Positions 18,015 to 26,857 of a DNA stretch of 64,000 nucleotides are shown piece by piece; position 1 is the first letter of the stretch, and each line of letters starts with the position of its first letter. The notes beneath the pieces are model-generated. The model was not told the origin of the DNA, searched no databases, and was given only the letters and a program-made list of their open reading frames with translations. Source of the DNA: P36-A1 sp049478495 (lineage in GTDB: Bacteria > Bacillota_I > Bacilli_A > JAJDGJ01); assembly GCF_049478495.1 (NCBI RefSeq), contig NZ_CP168083.1, positions 1,674,001 to 1,738,000 on the forward strand, read 5' to 3'. The position numbers and the translations under genes were made by a program.

Positions 18015-19255
18015 AGTTGTAGAGTATTTTGTGGGTAATAGGTAGATGTGAACATTAAAATTATAAAGGTGAATACTAGTACAAATGCTATCCCATACAT
18101 TAGTTTTGTGTATTCATTTTCATACCCTGTTTTACACTTAAATAATCTCTTTATTGTGATTATAACTAAATTAAATAATGGTACTATTAATAATGTTAAA
18201 CAAGTTATGTTAAATATGATGTAACTTATACTCTCAATAAAATTATGACTGTTTTTCAAATTATCACTTACACTCATAATTAATGCAAAAACTGCCATTA
18301 ATATGATATACCATTTTATTATTTTACTTTTCTTGTATCCTAAACCATCATTAAATAAATCTAATACTTTTGTTATACTTATATCTAATTTTTTAGTTGT
18401 TTGATTACTACCTGGTTTAATAGTACTATTATTCTTTTTTAATATTTTTTTATTTTTATCTAAATTAAAAAAATCTAATTTACTTGCACTTTGGTTAGCT
18501 ATATCATTTATTGTTTCAGTTATTGCTTTTTTATTAAGCTTATTCTTTGCTGATAAATGATTTGTATTAATTGTATTATCGTTATAATGATTTTTTTCTT
18601 CCTTGTTTATTTCTTCTATTATTTTAATTGAATTTAATTTTATGTCATCTTGTTTTTCTTGGTATTCTTGATATACTCTTATATACCAAGTCAACATTGT
18701 TTGAAAGTCTGCAAATCGATGAGTATCATCTACTTCTTTTGCTTTATTGTTAAGCACTGTAAACTCTTCAGGTAAATTCATTTCTGAAAATATTAATCCT
18801 AGTGAATACATGTCTGATTTATATGTTGTCTGCTTGAATCCATAATGTTCTGGTGAAGCATAGTAAGGTGTTCCTATAATAACTGTATCTTTATTTTTTT
18901 CTTTATCATATGATCTAGTAGTTTCAAAGTCTATCAAGTATACATTTTTTAAGTCGTTTGCGATAATTATATTTTCTGGCTTAATATCTTTGTGTATTAG
19001 GTCTAAGTCAGCTAGATCTTTCAAGGCCTTTATTATTGAAAGACATATTTCTATTCTATTATTGTATGTAGTATTTGTACTTAATAATTCTCTTAATGTC
19101 ATACCTTCAACATATTCATAGATTACATATTCATTTTTTATTTCTAATATTTTAGGCATGTATTTATAATTATTCAACTTTAGTGTCGCATATATACCTG
19201 CATTATCAACTATCTTTTTTTTAGCCTTTACATTATTAAACATAATACTTTCCAT
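18011..19255 (-). CDS. Membrane-anchored Ser/Thr protein kinase
   Basis: 414 residues. The catalytic loop H88-K-D90-I-K92-P-E-N95 is intact, the metal site is D109-F-E (DFE instead of DFG), and the activation segment ends GTPYYASPEHYG (128-139), followed by D148-M-Y-S-L-G. The N-lobe is short and lacks a glycine-rich loop. A charged linker (about 195-290) leads to GYKKSK (about 303) and three or four hydrophobic spans. This places the kinase domain in the cytoplasm and anchors the C-terminus in the membrane, the reverse of PrkC-type kinases and without PASTA repeats. The RBS AAAGGTG fits the ATG. Paralogues lie at 19926 and 10148. The target is unknown. Confidence 0.8.
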   Translation of the reverse strand: MESIMFNNVKAKKKIVDNAGIYATLKLNNYKYMPKILEIKNEYVIYEYVEGMTLRELLSTNTTYNNRIEICLSIIKALKDLADLDLIHKDIKPENIIIANDLKNVYLIDFETTRSYDKEKNKDTVIIGTPYYASPEHYGFKQTTYKSDMYSLGLIFSEMNLPEEFTVLNNKAKEVDDTHRFADFQTMLTWYIRVYQEYQEKQDDIKLNSIKIIEEINKEEKNHYNDNTINTNHLSAKNKLNKKAITETINDIANQSASKLDFFNLDKNKKILKKNNSTIKPGSNQTTKKLDISITKVLDLFNDGLGYKKSKIIKWYIILMAVFALIMSVSDNLKNSHNFIESISYIIFNITCLTLLIVPLFNLVIITIKRLFKCKTGYENEYTKLMYGIAFVLVFTFIILMFTSTYYPQNTLQL

Positions 19256-19440
19256 TATGCCACACCTTTCTGTATATAATTACAATAATTATTTATAAAA
19301 GAAACATATTTTATACTTATATTTTACCATTTAGTAAAATATTAATAAAGGTATCTTTAATAAAAACATCTTTATTAAAAGTGTCTTGCTAAGTTACTTC
19401 TTTTAATAAGCATTTTGTTATAATGAAATTGGTGATATTA

Positions 19441-19881
19441 ATGGGCAATGAAAAAATTCTTTTTGATGAAATGATAATCGTAGGTGAAGATTTAAATAAA
19501 AATAATAATTTTAATTTGTCTTATTGTAATGATATATCTGCCTTAAGCATTTTATTTAATTATATCTGTTTGTATACTAATATTGCTTCTTTAAGTTACA
19601 AGTTATTTAAAGATGATTGTTTAGTTCAATTATCTCTTGATAATAACTTCTTAGTTTTATCTAGAGATAATTTATTAGTTATTTTAATTTATTTAAAAGC
19701 TGATCTTAAATTGATTAACTTTATGCTTAATATATTTGAAATGAATATTTTATACTCTAAATTATTAAAAGATGCTTTAATATTATATGCTATTAAGTAT
19801 TCTTTCTCTTTAGATGATTTAAATAAATTACTTATTCAATATCAACTTAAACCTCTATCTTTATTTATTTTAGATAAATAA
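19441..19881 (+). CDS. Hypothetical protein
   Basis: 146 residues from the ATG at 19441, which has GGTGAT upstream. The earlier ATG at 19423 overlaps a TATAAT box (19419-19424) and has no RBS, so it is less likely. The protein is Leu/Asn rich and helical, with no signal peptide (SALSILFNYICLYTNIASLS, then LVILIYLKADLKLINFML). It is divergent from the kinase gene and convergent with the pseudokinase gene, so it sits between two members of the kinase family, but no shared domain is visible. No family recognised. Confidence 0.55.
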   Translation: MGNEKILFDEMIIVGEDLNKNNNFNLSYCNDISALSILFNYICLYTNIASLSYKLFKDDCLVQLSLDNNFLVLSRDNLLVILIYLKADLKLINFMLNIFEMNILYSKLLKDALILYAIKYSFSLDDLNKLLIQYQLKPLSLFILDK

Positions 19882-19882
19882 A

Positions 19883-19923
19883 ACCATAATTATAAGCTAT
19901 TTACTTATAGTTATGGTTTTGTT
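19883..19923. terminator. Bidirectional terminator
   Basis: AAACCATAATTATAAG and CTTATAGTTATGGTTTT stem (one mismatch) between convergent genes. Confidence 0.85.
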
Positions 19924-19925
19924 GT

Positions 19926-20885
19926 TTAATAGTTAAAAGCATATATTAGTAATGCTAAGACAACTAAGTAAGAAATACTTGTTTGATAAAATCTTTTTTT
20001 ATTCTCACTATATATACTATATTGTTTTCTTAATAAAGATATACTTACTCTAATTAAATTGATAGTTAGTGGTACTACTGCAAAGTATATTAAGAAGTTA
20101 GTTGCTAAGACTATAAAAATATCTTTATTATGAATATAGATAATATCATAAGAAGTTTTAAAAACAAATAATATTATTAGTAATTTACTTACTACTTGCA
20201 TTAATTTACTGTACTTGTAACCTATTGCTAGTTCATAGTTAGCATTAAGTTTAGTTGCTCCATCTTCTTCAATTTCGGCTTGTTCTTTAATTAAATCTTT
20301 TCGATGATCGACAAATACTTGGGCTTTAAAATCATCTAATGAATAATTACTTGTTACTCCATTTAAACGTTGTTTATTATAGTATGTTTGACTTAGACTA
20401 TAAAATTCTTTAAATGCTTGTGAATAATTATGAAAGTTTTCATTTACATTTCTAGATAGTAACTTTTTCATATAAGGATTAAATTCTTCAGGAAGATTGA
20501 ACTTACTTAATATATCATATAAAGATACCATTGTGATAAATGTTGATGCTGAATCAAATAAAGTCATATATAAATATTTATCTTCTTGATCATATAATAT
20601 GTTATCTAGACTTATATGTGATATATAAATGTTATTATCAGCAAGCTGTTTAAAAGCATTTATTAATCGTAATGAAATAACTATTTGTTCATCAATACTT
20701 AATCCACCATTCAAATATTTTTTTAAACTTTTATAATCTTTATACTCATAAACAATATTATAATCATTTATTTCAATTATTGGTAATATATATGGAAAAT
20801 TAATATTACTCAACAATTGATAAACAGAGCTATCTTTAACAACTTCAACTATACACTTATTTCCAGCTATTGTATTAACACCCAT
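19926..20885 (-). CDS. Membrane-anchored pseudokinase, paralogue of the kinase at 18011-19255
   Basis: 319 residues. The kinase-like core aligns with the neighbour: both have a YVIYEY/YNIVYEY hinge and an Asn at residue 95 of the catalytic loop. However, H-K-D-I-K-P-E-N is replaced by S89-H-I-S-L-D-N, so the catalytic Asp and Lys are gone. The activation segment (GTPYYASPE) is missing, and only an isolated FDS remains at the DFG place. The C-terminus has the shared GYKYSK motif (about 217) and three hydrophobic spans. RBS AGAGGTGAT. It probably regulates or scaffolds the active kinase; this is inference from loss of catalytic residues and gene proximity. Confidence 0.7.
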   Translation of the reverse strand: MGVNTIAGNKCIVEVVKDSSVYQLLSNINFPYILPIIEINDYNIVYEYKDYKSLKKYLNGGLSIDEQIVISLRLINAFKQLADNNIYISHISLDNILYDQEDKYLYMTLFDSASTFITMVSLYDILSKFNLPEEFNPYMKKLLSRNVNENFHNYSQAFKEFYSLSQTYYNKQRLNGVTSNYSLDDFKAQVFVDHRKDLIKEQAEIEEDGATKLNANYELAIGYKYSKLMQVVSKLLIILFVFKTSYDIIYIHNKDIFIVLATNFLIYFAVVPLTINLIRVSISLLRKQYSIYSENKKRFYQTSISYLVVLALLIYAFNY

Positions 20886-21589
20886 ATTATCACCTCTTTG
20901 AAAATATTGTAATATATTTTATTTTCGATTAAGTGAAAATAATCTTATCTCTCAGTAATTTTTTTTACTGATTATTAAAAACAACATATTATTTTTAGTT
21001 AATAGTAGCATTATATTAAGATTTAGCTAGTCTTAATATCGATAATACGTGTATTTGTTTCACATTATTTTAATAGTATAAAATTTAATAGTTTAAAATA
21101 TATTATTGTCAAGTTTCTAAATATTGATATTTACTAATATTATAAATAATATACTATTGTACATTTATACTCTATTTATTTAGAATATTAGTTATGATAA
21201 TCTATTAATATAATTGCTTTACGCTACTGATTTAAGGATTATAGATATACTTAATAACTCTTTTTTAAATTTAAGACTATATTTTTTTTATGTAATTATT
21301 ATTTATTATAATACTGTTAAAAGTAATAATATTATAGATATTTACACTATATTATGAACTTGGTATTTAATCAATATATCTCATTTAATATTATTTTTAG
21401 AATTATAATGATCTTCAATTATCGTGATATATAAGGTTGTTTATACTTACTATAATTACAAATTGTATTAACTATTTATTAATAATAATTACATTTGTAA
21501 AATATTAAATAATGCTCTTTAATTATGCCTTTAAAATATACATAATATATATGAGAACACTAATGGGGATAATCATGAAAGGAGAATTT
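20886..21589. other. Intergenic, no gene seen
   Basis: About 700 AT-rich bases between divergent genes, with no coding frame or strong hairpin. It must contain promoters for both. Confidence 0.5.
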
Positions 21590-22738
21590 ATGATTAATCA
21601 AAAATGGACAAGAAATATGCTTGTCATGGTATTTACTAGTATTTTATTTTTTAACTGTTCTTATACTACAAAGGCAACTCAAATTACAACTACTACAACT
21701 ACTACATCTACTGCAGGTTTTACTATTAAGACTGATGATTTTTTAACAAAACTAGAGGCATTTGTTAATGATCCTATTATTCTTAAACTGAAAGCTGCAA
21801 ACGCTGCAAATAGTAATCAAAGTACTACTACTAATTTACTGGCTGATCTAATTTTAAAATTACAGCCACTTGTTGATAAGGTCAATGAGTTAAAAAATAA
21901 TAATAATGTATCTACAAATTTTCTAAGTGATTTAAAAGTTAAACTTGCTGATTTTAAAAAGGAAGTTGATAAGCTTTCAACTACTAACACTACTAATTCT
22001 ACTGATTTGAATTTGTTATTAGATAAGCTTAAAGCTTTTGAATTAGAAATTGCAAAGATTCCAGCTTTAAACACTAATCAAACTAGTGATAACATCACTG
22101 ATATGTTAAAACAACTTAGTGATTTTAAAGCAGATATTGATAAGCTTACACCTACTTCTATTGATCAAATAAAATCATTAGAAGCTAAACTTAATGATTT
22201 TAAGGTTAAGATTGATAGTTTATCTTTGAATAATGTAAATACTATTAATGATGCATACTCACAGTTAAAAGCTAAACTAGCTCAATTTAGAAATAGTATT
22301 AACAATAATATTACTACTTCTAAACCTAAACAATATACTGTAACTATTATTAATAAATTTAACAAAAATAATAAACAGTATACTATTCAAGTTGATGAAA
22401 ATAAGATTATAACTAATCTTAAAACATATAAGGTGAATAATTATCGTTTTGATGGTTGGTTTAATTCTGCTAATGTCTTGTTTGATATAAGCAATACAAA
22501 AATAAATAGTAATTTAGTTTTAACTGCTAAGTATACTAAACTTGCTACTGTTAATTTGAATACTAGTAATACTAATAAACCTAGTAGTAAAAAGGTTGTT
22601 AGTAAAAAAACAGCAATTAAAAAAGCTGTTATGTTACCTACAACTGGAAATAACATAGCCTTCTATCTTAAACTTATTTTGGTTTTAATTGCTATAGTTT
22701 CAATAGTAAAAGGGATTGCTAGAAAACTATATCATTAA
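21590..22738 (+). CDS. LPxTG surface protein with helical region and Listeria-Bacteroides repeat
   Basis: 382 residues from the ATG at 21590, preceded by AAAGGAG; in-frame ATGs upstream lack an RBS. A signal peptide (1-30) is followed by a Thr-rich stretch, then a long helical, coiled-coil-like region with repeats of the form 'DKLK.F...I..I' (about 45-230). Next is one InlB B-repeat/Flg_new module (YTVTIINKF, then YRFDGWFN, then LTAKYTK). A basic spacer precedes LPTTG, a membrane span and a short basic tail. It is a wall-anchored surface protein, shorter than usual adhesins. A terminator and then an IS follow directly. Confidence 0.85.
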   Translation: MINQKWTRNMLVMVFTSILFFNCSYTTKATQITTTTTTTSTAGFTIKTDDFLTKLEAFVNDPIILKLKAANAANSNQSTTTNLLADLILKLQPLVDKVNELKNNNNVSTNFLSDLKVKLADFKKEVDKLSTTNTTNSTDLNLLLDKLKAFELEIAKIPALNTNQTSDNITDMLKQLSDFKADIDKLTPTSIDQIKSLEAKLNDFKVKIDSLSLNNVNTINDAYSQLKAKLAQFRNSINNNITTSKPKQYTVTIINKFNKNNKQYTIQVDENKIITNLKTYKVNNYRFDGWFNSANVLFDISNTKINSNLVLTAKYTKLATVNLNTSNTNKPSSKKVVSKKTAIKKAVMLPTTGNNIAFYLKLILVLIAIVSIVKGIARKLYH

Positions 22739-22748
22739 TTATTGTTTA

Positions 22749-22770
22749 ATGGACCTTCGGGTCTTTTTTT
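22749..22770 (+). terminator. Terminator of LPxTG gene
   Basis: GGACC-TTCG-GGTCT stem with a stable tetraloop and seven T. Confidence 0.85.
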
Positions 22771-22780
22771 TATAAGAAGA

Positions 22781-22794
22781 GGCTGTAATGCATT
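22781..22794 (+). repeat. Left terminal inverted repeat of IS
   Basis: GGCTGTAATGCATT, identical to the complement of the right end. Confidence 0.8.
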
Positions 22795-22914
22795 GATTTA
22801 ATAATCATGCATTATAGCTTTTTTAGTTTTAATACAGAATTTGTTCAGTTATTAGTATATTTCATAAAAAAAGGCATTATTAAAAAGCCTATCACGATAT
22901 TCAGTTTAAATATA

Positions 22915-24495
22915 TCAATTAAGCTTAATTCTGCTTTTTTTATTATGATATTTTTTTATGTTATATCCTATACATATTAGTAAAAGCTCAGTTTTGACAT
23001 TCTCTATCTTTTTTCTATGTATTCTAGTGTATTGATAATCTTGTTTAATTATTCCAAATGTTCCTTCTGCTTGGATACTTCTTTGTTTTCTTAAGTTACT
23101 ACCAAAATCTCCTGTAAGGTTTTCATTTACTTTTTTGTACATTTCTTCAAGCTCAGGTGTAACTGTTATCATTCTATTTCCTGCAGCTTTAGTGCATTCT
23201 GATTTGACTGGACAGTCATTACATTTAGTGCATTCATATTTATATTGTTTTTTTCCGTAGCCATTTACATCTATTATATTTTCACTTATTAAAACATTAA
23301 ACTCTTGATTTTCAGGACAAATTTTGAATCCATTTTCTGATGTTTTAAAGTTAATAGCTTGATATTTTTTCTTCTTAACAAAAGTTTTATCAAAATTAAC
23401 TTTATTGAATAATGGGTATTTTAAAGTTAATTCCATATTGTGTTCTTTACAATATTTATAGTTTTCAAAACTACCATATCCAGCATCACCTACTGGATAC
23501 TGTGGATAACTTTTATATTTAGATTTATACAAATCCATTAATGGAATGAATGTTCTCAAATCATTGGCACACTGAAATATATCTGCAACCATTATATATT
23601 CACTTGAAACTCCTACTTGGATATTATACCCTGGTTTAAAAACTCCAGTATTGTTATAATAATCATATTTCATGTGCATGAAAGTGGCATCATGATCAGT
23701 TTTAGAGTAACTGTTTCTATTTTCAAATATTTTAAAATGTTCTTCATATTTAGCTAATCTTGAATAATAATCATTTATTTTTTCATGTTTTCTTTGTAAA
23801 TCGTGTTTTCTAGATCCTTTTCCATAAACAAACTCAATTTTTTGTTTTTTTATATTTATTTCAATATCTTCTACTATTGTTTTTAAGTATGTTGATTTAT
23901 ATTTATTTTTAACTGGAAAATATTGATCATAACATTTATTATATTCTACTATGAAAGTTGAAACATTAGTAAATAGTTTTTGTTGAAATTTTTCAACAGC
24001 TTTACGCCATACAAAACTAGTCTTTTTAGCATTGGCTTCAAATTTAGTACCATCTATATAAAGTTTTGAAGTATCAATTGAATCATCACAAGAGATAATA
24101 TATTTATTTATATCATAAAATATATTTTCTATATTTTTATCAACTAAATTTTCATTTATAAATGTTGCGAAAGCATTGTGAGATGGAGTCTTCATATTAC
24201 AAAGACTCATAAATCGTATGTCTGTTTTACATGCTTGTTCTATTTTTCTTAAAGAATAAATTTGGTTAGTATATGCAAATAAAATAACTAGTAACATCAT
24301 TGTAGGATCATACCCTTGATTACCTCTATGGTATGATCGAGTTATGTATTTTGATAAATTAAATCCTTTCATTAGTTCTACAAATGAATGTACTACATCA
24401 TCAGCTGGTGAAATTACTTCTACTTCTAGTGGTAAAATAAGCTGAACTGGTTTATAATTAAAAGCATAATTGTTATTGAGTAATTCGGTATTCAT
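22915..24495 (-). CDS. IS1182-family transposase (DDE)
   Basis: 526 residues, full length for the family. The N-terminal DUF772-like part (YDPTMMLLVILFAYTN, SLRKIEQACKTDIRFMSLC) is followed by the catalytic core. The first Asp is in LYIDGTKFEANA, the second in VGDAGYGSFENY, and the Glu in QAEGTFGIIKQDYQYTR. A Cys cluster (CTKCNDCPVKSECTKA) typical of the family sits near 425. No frameshift or stop interrupts it, so the element may be active. Confidence 0.93.
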   Translation of the reverse strand: MNTELLNNNYAFNYKPVQLILPLEVEVISPADDVVHSFVELMKGFNLSKYITRSYHRGNQGYDPTMMLLVILFAYTNQIYSLRKIEQACKTDIRFMSLCNMKTPSHNAFATFINENLVDKNIENIFYDINKYIISCDDSIDTSKLYIDGTKFEANAKKTSFVWRKAVEKFQQKLFTNVSTFIVEYNKCYDQYFPVKNKYKSTYLKTIVEDIEINIKKQKIEFVYGKGSRKHDLQRKHEKINDYYSRLAKYEEHFKIFENRNSYSKTDHDATFMHMKYDYYNNTGVFKPGYNIQVGVSSEYIMVADIFQCANDLRTFIPLMDLYKSKYKSYPQYPVGDAGYGSFENYKYCKEHNMELTLKYPLFNKVNFDKTFVKKKKYQAINFKTSENGFKICPENQEFNVLISENIIDVNGYGKKQYKYECTKCNDCPVKSECTKAAGNRMITVTPELEEMYKKVNENLTGDFGSNLRKQRSIQAEGTFGIIKQDYQYTRIHRKKIENVKTELLLICIGYNIKKYHNKKSRIKLN

Positions 24496-24578
24496 ATATC
24501 AATTATACTAAAAAGGAAGAATGTTTTCTCTACATTGAGTAAACATTCTTCCTTTTATTGTATAGGACTATATATGCT

Positions 24579-24592
24579 AATGCATTACAGCC
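24579..24592 (-). repeat. Right terminal inverted repeat of IS
   Basis: AATGCATTACAGCC, the complement of the left end; perfect over 14 bases. Confidence 0.8.
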
Positions 24593-24602
24593 CCGTTATT
24601 AT

Positions 24603-25589
24603 TTATAATTTGTATTTATCTAAAAAACTAATTGTTTCTTTAAAGCAAATCTTTGCTGGTTTAGTATGCATTAATCTAAAGTATTCATGCGGTGTGATAT
24701 ATTTATTTTCATCAAAATATAGTTCATGAACTTCTACACCATTTTCTTGTAATTTTTGGGCAAATCTTTTAGTATCTTCTTCAAATGATTTAAAATTACC
24801 ATCTGTTAAAAAGGTTGCAGGATATTTATTTTTTATATATTCTGCAATAGATGATGTTTTAGCAATTGTTGCATTTTGCCAATCTCTTTCTCCATAGTAC
24901 ATCCATCCTAATTGCTCAAAACCATATCTAATAAAATTAGATTCATGAACATTACTCACTTCTATGAAATCATAAAAGCCACAATAAAGTAATAAGCCTC
25001 TAACATTATCACTATTTATTACTGGTGCTATGTTTAGCATTCTAGCATATTCAATATTGTTTTGAATTGCTATGAATTGACTAGCATAATGTGCTCCAGC
25101 AGAGTCTCCTGCTATAAACATGTTATCCATATTTATATTATATTTATTATGAGTTTTAAAATACTCAAAAAATTCTGATATTTGTACTAGTGGTTCTGGA
25201 TAAACTACATTTGGTATTAAATCATAGTTTAATACTACAACATTATAACCATTTTGAGCTACTTTTGAAGCAAAAGATGACATGCTTACTTTATCTCCAC
25301 CCATAAATCCTCCACCATGTATCCAAATTAGTGTAGGTGTCTTATCTACTTGCTGTTCACTTAAGTATAAGTCGTAATTATTTCTTTTATATTTTGATTC
25401 GTAGCTAACATCTCTTTTTACTTTAACATTTTTTATTTTATAATTATGCTTTCGATGATCATTAGGCACTCTAAAAAATGTTAATGATATAAATTGCAGG
25501 AATATTCTTGGTATAAATTCTACTACTAAGTAATATCCTGCCATTGCACTGCTAATAAATAATAATATTTTTTTAATATGTTTAAACAT
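24603..25589 (-). CDS. Alpha/beta-hydrolase (carboxylesterase, HSL-like) with N-terminal membrane anchor
   Basis: 328 residues. A hydrophobic N-terminal segment (about 7-25) can act as a signal anchor. The oxyanion motif HGGG (IWIHGGGFMGG, near 90) and the nucleophile elbow GDSAGAH (near 165) are those of the HSL/steryl-acetyl hydrolase group; the catalytic His is probably in the late ITPHEYFRL segment. It would hydrolyse a short-chain or acetyl ester, perhaps outside the membrane; the substrate is unknown. An IS lies 10 bases beyond the stop and may have separated it from its original terminator. Confidence 0.85.
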   Translation of the reverse strand: MFKHIKKILLFISSAMAGYYLVVEFIPRIFLQFISLTFFRVPNDHRKHNYKIKNVKVKRDVSYESKYKRNNYDLYLSEQQVDKTPTLIWIHGGGFMGGDKVSMSSFASKVAQNGYNVVVLNYDLIPNVVYPEPLVQISEFFEYFKTHNKYNINMDNMFIAGDSAGAHYASQFIAIQNNIEYARMLNIAPVINSDNVRGLLLYCGFYDFIEVSNVHESNFIRYGFEQLGWMYYGERDWQNATIAKTSSIAEYIKNKYPATFLTDGNFKSFEEDTKRFAQKLQENGVEVHELYFDENKYITPHEYFRLMHTKPAKICFKETISFLDKYKL

Positions 25590-25652
25590 TTGATCACCTC
25601 TTAATTATAGTATATCTATTTTTTATTATTTCAACAAATGATTTATAAAAAA

Positions 25653-25676
25653 AAAGACTAGTTTAAATAGTCTTTT
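25653..25676 (-). terminator. Terminator overlapping end of ADP-ribosylglycohydrolase-like gene
   Basis: AAAGACTA and TAGTCTTTT stem followed on the minus strand by nine T; it includes the last codons of the gene. Confidence 0.8.
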
Positions 25677-26601
25677 CAATGTATTTGATTATTAAACGAT
25701 CTATCAATGTATGTCTAATTAATTTATACTGCCATTTTAATGGTACATCTTCTATACCATAGTAACTACCCGCTAATGCACCTGTTACTGATCCTGTAGT
25801 ACTTGTATCTAAGCCTAAATTAATTGCATTTAAGATACAATCTGTATAGTTGTTAAAGTTATAGAAACAGAAGATTACTGCTTCTAAAGATTCTACTATA
25901 TAACCTGAGGCTTTAATATTATTAATTGATTCAAACTCATAAGCAGCTGTAAATAGGTAATTAAATGAGTCAAAGTTTTCTAAATATGGCGAATAACTTA
26001 GATGTTCTATAATAGTATTACGTGTATTTTCTAAAGAATCATCTTTATTATAACCTAAATATATATTTCTTATTATTTCTAAATAGATTATACAGCCTAA
26101 ATCAGATATTGGATTGCGATGGGTTAAATGAGTAATTTCTTGCATCTTACTAAATCTTGTATCAAAATCATATTCTAATTTTATAAATTCTGGAACTAGT
26201 GGTGATATTCTCATTAAGGCACCATTTCCATTTTCATAGTAGCTATTTCCACCAGCTTCTGAAGCAGCTACTCCTTCTAGTTTATATCTCATAAATGCAT
26301 CTATTAATTTAGGACCAACATCGAAACTCTTATCAAATGGTGTTAAATGCCCTTCTTCATAAAATGATAAAAACTTATCCATCAAATCTGATGCATCACC
26401 TTCATCTATAATATTTTCTACTAAACAAAGACTCATTGAACTAACATCAGACCATGTTCCTGCTGGATAATCAAAGTCTCCCCTACCTATCATATCACTA
26501 ACATAAAAAGTACCTCTAACAGCATTTTCTACTTGTGCTCCCAAGGCATCACCAACTATTAATCCATATAACATTCCTTTTATTCTATCTTCATATTTCA
26601 T
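25663..26601 (-). CDS. ADP-ribosylglycohydrolase (DraG/ARH) family protein with altered metal ligands
   Basis: 312 residues with the family layout: RIKGMLYGLIVGDALGAQVE at the start, a metal motif near 50, GNGALMRISPL near 127 and a second metal motif near 270. ARH enzymes remove ADP-ribose using two Mg ions held by T-D-D and D-x-D-T. Here the first motif is W-S51-D52-V53 (T to S, second D to V) and the second is LDTSTTG (second D to S), so at least two metal ligands are lost. It may be inactive, use one metal, or act as a binding module. RBS GGAGCTG. The fold call is solid; activity is doubtful. Confidence 0.8.
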   Translation of the reverse strand: MKYEDRIKGMLYGLIVGDALGAQVENAVRGTFYVSDMIGRGDFDYPAGTWSDVSSMSLCLVENIIDEGDASDLMDKFLSFYEEGHLTPFDKSFDVGPKLIDAFMRYKLEGVAASEAGGNSYYENGNGALMRISPLVPEFIKLEYDFDTRFSKMQEITHLTHRNPISDLGCIIYLEIIRNIYLGYNKDDSLENTRNTIIEHLSYSPYLENFDSFNYLFTAAYEFESINNIKASGYIVESLEAVIFCFYNFNNYTDCILNAINLGLDTSTTGSVTGALAGSYYGIEDVPLKWQYKLIRHTLIDRLIIKYIEKTI

Positions 26602-26833
26602 GTAATCAGCTCCAAAATTCTATTTATATTTATTATACTTCTATTTATAACTTTTTGCACTACTATCTGTGAATTTTTCCACTTATGTAATAATAATTTA
26701 AGTTAGTGCTTATACTTTAAACTTTGTTATTACACAATTTATATAATTTATTAAAGATATTAAAAAATATAATATTAATTATCTATCGTTTTTATTGATT
26801 ATATTATCATTTTAAAAGTAAATATATATTATT

Positions 26834-26857
26834 AAAAGGACCTAATGGTCCTTTTTT
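26834..26857 (-). terminator. Terminator of rnhB
   Basis: AAAAGGACC-TAAT-GGTCCTTTT stem with tracts on both sides, touching the rnhB stop. Confidence 0.85.

Larger units (their letters stand above)
22781..24592 (-). mobile_element. IS1182-family insertion sequence
   Basis: 1812 bp with one intact transposase and perfect 14-bp terminal inverted repeats GGCTGTAATGCATT (22781-22794) and its complement (24579-24592). No target duplication is visible (AAGA on the left, CCGT on the right). It landed 10 bases after a terminator and 10 bases before the stop of the esterase gene, disrupting neither reading frame. The left end folds into GCTGTAATGCAT...ATGCATTATAGC followed by a T run, probably insulating it from outside transcription. 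Confidence 0.85.

Noticed and set aside
19423..19440. Longer start for the unknown gene at 19441
   Set aside because: That ATG overlaps a TATAAT box and lacks a ribosome binding site.
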